Below, piece by piece: positions 56,022 through 64,000 of a stretch of DNA of 64,000 bases. The translations under genes were made by a program, and so were the position numbers. The DNA is from Cinnamomum chago. Taxonomy: Eukaryota; Streptophyta; Magnoliopsida; Laurales; Lauraceae. Location of the stretch: contig CP142456.1 in NCBI GenBank assembly GCA_038049695.1, positions 45,798,001-45,862,000 on the forward strand. The letters run 5' to 3'. The first letter of the stretch is position 1, and each line of letters begins with the position of its first letter. The notes under the pieces were generated by a model. That model saw nothing but the letters and a program-made list of their open reading frames with translations. It ran no database searches and had not been told where the DNA came from.

Positions 56022-57654
56022 TGTCACGCCCCCAGACCAGAACCTCGGGGGCGCGAATGGGATTAAGGATAAATATATTTTTCTCCCAAGATCCGCGTGC
56101 GTGAAGACAACACATTCCAACACATTTTGAATATTTTGCGGAAGCTTTTGTGGCGTTGCGACCCAGAGTCCGTGGCCATCGGATTTCGCGACGCACTCAA
56201 CCTCTAACATATAACTGTTATATCAAGAACCATATCAGACTGGAGTAAACCATCACAACGAAATACAGAGCTGACAGTAACAAGATAAACATTCCCACAT
56301 ATGTTCAAGTTACAAATTATCAATATACATTAATTAAGAATCCCAAGAAAGGCTAATAAAAGCCATACAACAATAAGCTATTAACCACTACCCCATATAT
56401 GACGTGGCTCCGATGTTAAGCCCAATGTCTACATGACATAGCCAACAAAACAACCTGTAACTCATGGCTCCATAGCTAACAAAAGCACGTAGCTCGGGAC
56501 AAAGAAATCTAGACCTGAGTACCAATATAGTGGGTCAGACACGACGGTCTGGCAAGTGGGTGAAAAGATAAAAAATATACTGAAGAATAAAACATGTGAT
56601 AAATCATGCTATTTGATCAAATGCTGCATATAATTAAAACGGGTGGAAAGCTCATGTATATCTGACAAATCATGTATTCATGTAAAACGGGTGTTAAACA
56701 AGGATATCTGACAAATCATATATTCATGTAAAACGTCTGTAAAAGCATTCAACCTGTTCAATCAATAACTTTCATAAAAGAAACGAATCATTTACTGAAA
56801 ACATAATGCAGTATAAAACATGTACGTGTATCCAAGGAAATAGGGAAACAAGCAAGGCGGCAACCACACAAAGCTAAGTCCTCTATTACGAAAGTGACAG
56901 AGCAATAACTAGGCACTGATCTCAGTCACTTGAGGTGAGGAGAAACAGTGGATCTTATAAATTAATATACATGACCATGGTAGCGAGCCGGACATAGGGA
57001 ACCACAGTACCAATCTGCGGCATCGGGACAAGACCACGGTAATAACCAGGTAGCGGGATCCAAACTGCAGCTTGCGGGACAAGAGTGGGATCTCATAGGT
57101 TAAATAACAAATCGAGACATGTGTAAAATACATCAAGTTCAAGTAAATAAATGGGCGGGGCAAGAATGCTCAAACGCATAACTTTCATTTCATGTCGGGC
57201 AATACATTTCAGGACAAGTAGCTGTTACTAGTGTAACTTCAATGCTTTCGGGAAAACAAGTCATGTAATGTAAGTCTCGGGAATGAGGAAATACAGTGAA
57301 CTAATACAATTCAGGGAAAAATAACGATTTCAAGATTTGTTTAAGGTGGATAGGGGTCCCGTATGTCGATTGCAATAATTACTTGGTACTCCTTGAGTTT
57401 GAAGACGTTCCAGGCTCCTTATACACTTTATGATTTTCAAATGCACAATATCAAGCTAAAAACTCTTAATCACATACTGGTTTTCATTGATTCAATTATC
57501 CACTTCATTTTTCAATCTTTGATCACTAATATAAGTATACCATTGGATTCCTTGCTTCAAGAGCTTTCCAACGGTATATAGAACTTCCAAATCCGATGTG
57601 GGAATCAAAAGTTATAGGCGTTTCAAAGTGACCCATTTTTATCCCCCCTGCAGG

Positions 57655-57760
57655 TTCCCGACGTCCAGACGCCCGGAAGTAGAATGGGCACCCGAGGTCT
57701 CTTTGTCCAACCGTCCGGACGCCAGGTACCCAGCGTCCAGATGCCAGGAGGCAGAAACCT
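57655..57760. repeat. Palindrome block, CCGTCCGGACG / CGTCCAGACG type
   Basis: About four related units built on GTCCGGAC or near versions (ACGTCCAGACGCC, CCGTCCGGACGCC, GCGTCCAGATGCC) lie within 105 bp, at the place of the CTCGAG block in sister LTRs and about 800 bp downstream of the TATA box. The palindromes are less perfect than in other copies. Confidence 0.75.
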
Positions 57761-58562
57761 CCCAGGCATCCGAAATTTTCCTGTTTACTCCTGAATTTTT
57801 CTGATATCTTTTCCCTCCTTTCTCTTCCACCTGCACTCTTATACAAATTGAGCTTCTCCTTGGTTCAACAAACATCCATTCAAACATCAACATACTTAAA
57901 AAAAAAACTCCCATCAAAACTTCAATGAACAATAAATCCAAACACCTTCTTCTTCACATTTAAAAATCAAAGAAAAGACAACCACTATCCATAAGATTCA
58001 TCTACACTTTAACAACATAATGGATACATTTATCAAGATGTATAATAGAGAAATCAACTCATTAATATGCATTTCAAAAGTAATAGAAATCAAGGTAAGG
58101 AAACCATGAAAACACATGTAAAAATCAAGCAAATCCAAGTCTCTAATCACCTCTCAAGCTCAAAATCCAAGCTACAAGCAAAACCCCCCCCAAACAAACC
58201 CTAAAATGGGTCTAACCATGAATGAAGAAGAAAGAACTTTCAATAATGAAAATGGAGCTTCTCAAGGACTAGAAGAATACAAATCTAGGAGATGGAGAAG
58301 ATTGCTTACTTGTAAGGTCTCCAAATGGCAAGAGTTAGTTCAATGAAGATCTCAAAGTTGGTGGATTTCTCAACAAATGATATCAAAAGGAAGCTTGCAA
58401 GGTGGGGAAGAGAATGATAACCTCCATTTCTTGATTGATGCAAGTTTTGTGTGGATTGGTGATGGAGAGATCAAGAAGAAGAAGAGAAAGGTGCAAGAGA
58501 AAACCCTAGGCTGCCTTTTGTGCTGGAAAATGGAGATAGAAAAGAAGGGAGATGGGTTCCTC

Positions 58563-58570
58563 TTATATAA
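58563..58570 (-). promoter_or_regulatory. TATA box of the minus-strand LTR (TTATATAA)
   Basis: TTATATAA lies about 510 bp into the LTR on the minus strand, matching the TATA positions of the two other 3.1-kb LTRs. Confidence 0.55.
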
Positions 58571-59076
58571 GCAAGTGAGAATGGGTCCCACCACTAGAAA
58601 ATCTCTTTGGGCTGAAATCATGGTTTTCGGGACTTCAAATGAATTCGACGAAGAAGGAAGAAATGATCGGCAAAATATATAGTTTCCAAAAAGTATATGT
58701 TTTGCGGGTTTCGGGGATATCAAATTTTGTATACAGATTTGGTGTAAAATGACTATTTTGCCCTCAAGGCTAGGAAAGTCAAGTTTCGGGGTCTCAAATG
58801 GGGACGGGATCAACATGGTAGTTGTCAGGATTAACGAGACAGATGAAACGGGATAAAAGCACAAATCAAAACCATTCCAAAAAATCTCACAAGTAAACGC
58901 AAAGTCATAAAGGGAACCCCCAAAGGGCCCCACTAGTCACCAAGGCACTCAAAATTCCCCAAAACTATATCAAAAGTTATTCCAAACCCAACTTAGTCAA
59001 AAATTTCTAATCACGCTTAAGTCTAACACAAGACTCAATTAACACTAATCGAGTTCACTCGGGTCGGGGTCTCACA

Positions 59077-59089
59077 TCCTCCCCTCCTT
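59077..59089 (-). other. Polypurine tract of the minus-strand Tekay-type element
   Basis: The minus strand reads AAGGAGGGGAGGA immediately before TGTGAGACC. Upstream text (GGAGGACCAACTGTTCT) resembles the end of other plant Tekay internal regions. Confidence 0.85.
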
Positions 59090-60900
59090 AGAACAGTTGG
59101 TCCTCCAAATGAACTAAACAAACCCAAAAACAAGAGGGGACATTAATCCCACACTTCAAAAGCAAAACCTCAAATGACTGCTCCAATTCGGTTCTCTCGG
59201 AAGCACCTGAACTTGTTGGGTCATCCTCGCTGTAGAACTCTTCGGTCAACTATCAACAGTCGTCAAACATTCTTCCACTGGCTCGAATTTGTTATGCTCT
59301 GCCAATCTGACTACTCAAGGAATTTGTTTTCTCTGACTCCTTCTAAGTTCCACCAAGTATCTCGCTTCTTGTCGCCATGATACAGAAAATTCTTGGAACA
59401 GTTCTGTCGACTTCATCACAACTGTCGAAGCTAGGGTCTCATATCAAATGCACCATCTTCAAGGAGAACTCTTTCTAGCTCTAACTTTTTCTGCTCGTTG
59501 CTTTTGATCCATTGCACAGCAGTCAGTCTCTGACACTATCATGCTTGTCCCTTCACCATTCTTCCACATTTGAAGCTCTGCACTCACTCTTGCAACTGTT
59601 CTGCCAAATTTGTTTCCCCCAACAGACCTGAATTAATCGATTTCCAGCTCCGTGTATCTGTACGTTGTAATCCGATCTTCCTCATGTCGATAAAATTCGC
59701 AAAATCTTCGTTGTCAGGCATTCAAGTATAGGTCCTTTCTGTAGTCAACTGCTGAAATCTGACTCCCAATGCTTCGTATCTTGCTGGGTATGAAATCTGA
59801 CTCCCAATGCTTCGTATCTTGCTGGGTCTACTTCACCACATGGTTGCACTCGTTGAAAATTTCTGATTAGCTCTTTAACAAAACTCATCAAATTCCGGAA
59901 ATCTCGAACTCTGAACATCTCCTTGGAGCTTTACCAACTGAAAAGAAAAATTGTCTTGTCCTTCTATCTGCCCTTGGCTTCGGAAAATTGGTGACGCTGA
60001 GTATTACCAGATGTCTCTCACTTTAGGCAATGTCGTCCAGTCCTCGGTACACGTTTGTCATCTTTGTCAAAGTTGTCGAAATTAGGTCTCCTCCCAATGC
60101 ACAATCTTCGAGGTGAATGACTTGAGAATCTGTCACTTCTTCATATGCCAAGTTGATTCAATCAAATGTTTGAACGGTCCTCTGAACACTTCACTCATCT
60201 CTATTTGTTCGTTGAAAAAAACAAGGTTCACAACTCTGTAAGTTTCCAGCTCTGACTAGACTTGTTAACACTTTAACTGTCATGCTACACCACATGTCCA
60301 AACTTCGTGAGGTGTGCTTCTGTCAAATTCATTCTTCTCTGAATCCTTCAACCGTCATTGTCCATAAGTGATGATTCTCCTGCTTGTATCTGTACTCTGC
60401 CCAAACAGATGTTCTACAAGTCGGTAAAATCCACAAAATCTTCTCTATCATGTAATCAGGTAATAATCAATTCCACATATAACTCTCTACACTGCTGCTG
60501 AAAATTAATTTCATATGCTTTTAACCACCCACTGGTACAACCTGCTGAGTCGACTTCACCATCATAGCTGCAATTGTTAAACCTCCTCGAACAACTCTCC
60601 GTCACAAGTTCATTAATGCTCGAGAAATTTCTAACTTTTCACATCTTCTTGGAGCTGTACCACTGAAAATCACCTCAAACCTCACAAAGTCTACCACTTA
60701 TTCGGCTTATGGAGTCTTTTGACTTAGGAAATAATCCAAGTTTATCCAGAAATCCGCACTTACTTGCCTAATACACCCTCTGACAGTCCACGTTCAGTTG
60801 TAATTGGATCTCAATATGCTGTTCACATTCCTTGCTGATTAACAACTGTTCATTAATTCTCACGCTAACTCCATCTGTGACATCGAAAAGCTGAAAATTC
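59077..60900 (-). mobile_element. Non-coding repetitive interior next to the minus-strand LTR
   Basis: 1.8 kb without any recognisable gag or pol. It is built from diverged repeats: text near 59451/60101, 59657/60385 and 59928/60652 recurs with offsets of about 650-730 bp (TATCTGTAC, AAAATCTTC, CTTGGAGCT-TACCA-CTGAAAA). There is also a near-perfect direct duplication of about 45 bp at 59749-59830 (GAAATCTGACTCCCAATGCTTCGTATC). It could be a non-autonomous element interior or a repetitive spacer of a larger element. Confidence 0.6.
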
Positions 60901-61539
60901 TGTCACGCCCCCGAACCGAAACCTCGGGGGCGGGAGATGGGATTAAGCATAAATGTGTTTTACTTCTCCCAGGATCCGCGTGTGTGAAGACAACACATTC
61001 TGAATATTTTGCGGAAGCATTTGTGGCGTTGCGACCCGAAGTCCGTGGCCATCGGATTCCGCGTCGCACTCAACCTTTAGCACATAGCTAATATATCAAG
61101 AATCATATCAGACTGGAGTAACCATCACAATAAATTACAGAGCTGACAGTAACAGGATATTGCATTCCCAAATATGTTCAAGTTACAATTATCAATGTAC
61201 ATTAATTAAGAATCCCAAGAAAAGGCTAACAAAAGCCATACAACAAGAAGCTATAAACTACTACCCAAATGTGACGTAGCTCCGATGTCAAGCTCAATGT
61301 CTACATGACATAGCCGACAAACCAACCTGCAAGGCATGGCTCCACAGTCAACAAACACTCAACTCGGGGCGAAGAAATCTGAACCTGAGTACCAAAAGTA
61401 GTGGGTCAGACACGACGGTCTGGCAGGTGGATGAAAAGATCATAAATATACTGAAGAATAAACATATGATAAATCATGTTATTCGATCAAATGCTGCATA
61501 TAATTAGACGGGTGTAAGATCGGGAATCTCGGGGAAAAC

Positions 61540-62040
61540 CTGTATTCATTTCAAGCATGGGTAAAACATCTATATCTAATAAAACACGTGTTCATTTACA
61601 GCATCTATAAACATAGATATTTGACAATCGGGTGTTCGTCTAAAACATGTATAAATATAGTGGTTTGACAAAAGAAACGTTCATTTGAAACTTAAGTAAA
61701 AACACAAGTATACAACAAATCGGGTATCCATAGCAGTCTGGCAAAACCAAAGTCCATTTGAAAGATATGTGAAAATACAGATATTTAATAAAACTGGGTG
61801 TTCATTTAAAACATATCTCAAAGCAGGGATATTTAACAAATCGGATATTCATTTGAAACCGGTATAAACACAGTGATCTGGCAAAACAAGTGTCATTTGA
61901 AACATATTTCAAAGCATGGGTATTTGACAATTCGGGTGTTCATTTAAAACATGTGTAATCACATAAATCTAGTAAAACAATCGATCGTTTGAAATATATG
62001 TAAAAGCACGGGTATTCACCCAACCGGCATTCATGTAAAA
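61540..62040. repeat. Minisatellite in the right-hand LTR
   Basis: Inverted copy of the 90-bp/45-bp array seen at 11690-12345: TTCATTTAAAACAT, TATTTGACAA and TCTGGCAAAAC words recur every 80-95 bp, about five to six times. Confidence 0.75.
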
Positions 62041-63076
62041 CACGCACGTGTGCAAAGGACATAAAACAATATAATAGTGACTGAATTTACAATAGAGAGC
62101 ATTAACACTTATCTAAATAACAACTTTCATAAAAGCAATGAATCATTTATCTGAAAACAAGTAAGCAATATAAAACATGTCGGGTATCCAAGGAATCGGG
62201 AACTGGCAAGATGGCAATCACAAGAAGCTAAGTCCTCTATCACCGAAGTGACAAGAGCGGGACGTTGGTCTCAGTCACACAAGGTGAGGAGACTCAACGT
62301 AAATCATATATACAATAATAAATATACGGGAACGGGAACGGGACCACGGTAGCGAGCCGGGTATCGGGACGGGACCACGGTAATAACCGGGTATCGGGAT
62401 GGGACCACGGTAATAACCGGGTATCGGGATCCAAACTGCAGCTGGCGGGACGGGAGAGGGATCTCCAAGTCGGTGGATCAAACCGACAAGGTATCCAAGC
62501 TTAGTGATGCCGACTCATAGGTCAAAACCAATCGAGACATATGCAAGTAAATCAAGTACAGTAAATAAACGGGTAAACCGGGGGTGCTCAAGGGCACACA
62601 GTCACTTCATATCGGGAATACATCTCGGGACAAATAACTGTTACTAAAGTAACTTCAATGCTTTCGGGAAACAAGTCAATCAAGTACAATAAATAAACGG
62701 GTAAAACGGGGTGCTCAAGGGCACACTGTCGTATCATGTGATGCAATGCACTTCGGGACAAATGACTGTTACTAGAGTAACTCCAATGCTTTCGGGAAAA
62801 CAAGTCATGTAATGCAAATCTCGGGAAAAGAATTGAAACCATGAACTATAACAATTTCGGGTAAACATATCGGTTTCAAGATCTATTTAAGTGAATAGGG
62901 GTCCCGTATGTCGATTATGACAATTACTTGGTACTCCTTGAGTTAGAAGACATTCCGGGCTCCTTATGCACTTTTACGATTTTCAAAGATTTCGAATGAC
63001 ATCTTTGTGATATGGTTTCTTTCTCAAATGGCCTCATACAATGCCTAGTGAATCTCCTTTGATCGATAAAGTTCAA

Positions 63077-63108
63077 CGCTCGAACGAACCGGAGAGTTCG
63101 TTCGAGCG
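63077..63108. repeat. Perfect 13-bp inverted repeat with 6-base loop
   Basis: CGCTCGAACGAAC, six bases CGGAGA, then GTTCGTTCGAGCG. The arms are exactly complementary. It is a relative of the CTCGAG motif of the 3.1-kb LTRs arranged as a hairpin. Confidence 0.95.
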
Positions 63109-63145
63109 GGGAGCTTTTCGAAATCTGGAGAATTTCGGTTACCTT

Positions 63146-63446
63146 GCGGTCAGCTGGCGGTTAGCCGCCGATGCATTCGGCGGTTAGCCGCTGGGTAACC
63201 GTGGAGCTGACCGAATTTCAGGTGAGAATTCTGATGCTCTCGGGAAAAGGAACCGTGATTGTGCGGTTGGCTGGCGGTTAGCCGCCGATGGGTTCGGCGG
63301 TTAGCCGCTGGCTAACCGTGAGGCTGACCGCGTTTTCAGGTGGAAAATGATGCTCTCTGGAAAAGTCACCGCGGTGCGCGGTTATCTGGCGGTTAGCCGC
63401 CGATGCATTCAGCGGTTAGCCGCTGGCTAACCGTGAGCTGACCGCC
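63146..63446. repeat. Palindrome block, GCGGTTAGCCGC type
   Basis: Three modules of about 110 bp each hold two or three copies of GGCGGTTAGCCGCC/GCGGTTAGCCGC plus GCTAACCG or GGTAACCG partner motifs. Spacers such as GATGCATTC and GAGCTGACCG recur in each module. It occupies the LTR position where the other copies carry their own palindrome block. Confidence 0.9.
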
Positions 63447-64000
63447 AGTTACGAAAATGCTCACTGAGTCCAGTTTTGAGTCATTTTCCTCCTCAAAACC
63501 ATCTTCCTCACATCCACAAAGTCCTTACAATAACATTGAGCTAATAGCTCCTCCAATGCATCTCTTTATACTTCTCCAAATCCTCATTAAGAGTTCTCTC
63601 CATCACTTCTTCCACGTCAAGTCCAATGCAAATAAAAGAGAAGTAAACCATTTCACAAACATTCATCTAAGCTATCACAAGAACAATAAATGCTCTACCA
63701 ACATGTTTATAAAACATTGAATGAAACTATCAAGATACATTATGAGTATTTATTTCAAACAAACCTCATTAAATGAAAGTATAGAAAATCCATAAATACT
63801 TCACCAAATCATTTCAAAATTAAAAACATCCAAACATTCACTTGCATTTCTCTTCCAAAATCACTTCAAATCCTCATTAAACTCCAATGAACAATTAAAT
63901 TCAAACACCTCTTTAAATGAGTATCAATTCAAGTCAATGTGACTTATAACATAACCATGAATAGCCAATCCAACCTCATTCCTTATAAAACCATATGAAC

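Larger units (their letters stand above)
56022..59076 (-). repeat. Tekay-type LTR on the minus strand (3' LTR)
   Basis: 3055 bp. On the minus strand it starts TGTGAGACCCCGACCCG and ends GGGGGCGTGACA. It aligns throughout with the 3.1-kb LTRs at 2581 and 8367. It interrupts copia B gag after CCGAA (56017-56021), the possible target duplication; the other flank is outside the window. A polypurine tract next to its start shows it is the 3' LTR of a minus-strand element. Confidence 0.85.
60901..64000 (-). repeat. Long Tekay-related LTR on the minus strand, running off the window
   Basis: Minus-strand end GGGGGCGTGACA at 60901. It aligns with most of the 4.07-kb solo LTR 8901-12972, including the minisatellite and the GGGACCCCTATTC segment; about 1 kb of the LTR start is expected beyond 64000. 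It is about 90% similar to 56022 onward by eye and carries a different palindrome block. It may be a separate insertion rather than the mate of the LTR at 56022. Confidence 0.75.

Noticed and set aside
58370-58933. Minus-strand 187-codon frame
   Set aside because: Lies across the TATA box and leader of the minus-strand LTR, has no recognisable domain and is not shared by sister LTRs.
63146-63446. CRISPR-like array of palindromic repeats with spacers
   Set aside because: Plant nuclear context, irregular spacing, and repeats are part of an LTR; no cas genes.

Overview
This window is plant nuclear DNA, very probably from an angiosperm with a large repeat-rich genome. The evidence is the set of plant LTR-retrotransposon lineages: Tekay-like chromoviruses, Tat/Ogre-type Ty3/gypsy with a second RNase H, and a copia element with a methionine-tRNA primer site. 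I found no host gene, rRNA, tRNA or CRISPR array. Nearly all 64 kb is LTR retrotransposons inserted into one another.

Layout. (a) 187-7406: right part of a Tekay-like gypsy element on +, with broken pol 187-2560 and its 3' LTR 2581-7406. A solo copia LTR (4518-6279, TSD TTAAG) sits inside that LTR. (b) 7407-8366 and 54264-56021: pieces of an old copia element ('copia B') that hosts most of the stack. (c) 8367-54258: a Tekay-type solo LTR inside copia B (TSD GATAG/AATAG). It holds a second, 4.07-kb solo LTR (8901-12972, TSD CTTTT) and a 38.7-kb composite, 15029-53722 (TSD CTCAG). (d) That composite is an Ogre/Tat-like element on the minus strand, with LTRs at both ends, an open 995-codon frame, an integrase remnant and a long non-coding interior. 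It hosts a young copia element ('copia A', 24049-32707, TSD GCAAG) and, inside its right LTR, a very young Tat element (40758-51777, 535-bp LTRs identical by eye, TSD AAAAA). (e) 56022-64000: minus-strand Tekay-type LTR 56022-59076, a 1.8-kb non-coding repetitive interior, then a further long LTR running off the window.

By nesting and LTR similarity the order is copia B (oldest), then the Tekay-type LTRs, then the Ogre-like element, then copia A (about 7 differences in 1770 bp by eye) and the Tat element (none seen in 535 bp).

Two things stand out. First, the Tat element carries an antisense transcription unit that looks whole. It has a TATA box, a strong start context, three GT-AG introns that keep frame, a transposase_28-like domain, a two-heptad repeat coiled coil and an AATAAA signal. 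Second, almost every element carries a compact block of short perfect palindromes, and the palindrome differs from copy to copy (CTCGAG, CGATCGATCG, GTCGAC, GCGGTTAGCCGC, GGGCGCCC). In the LTR copies the block sits at an equivalent place downstream of the TATA box, so in the leader of the genomic RNA. I suggest this could be a self-recognition (RNA dimerisation) signal. That is inference.
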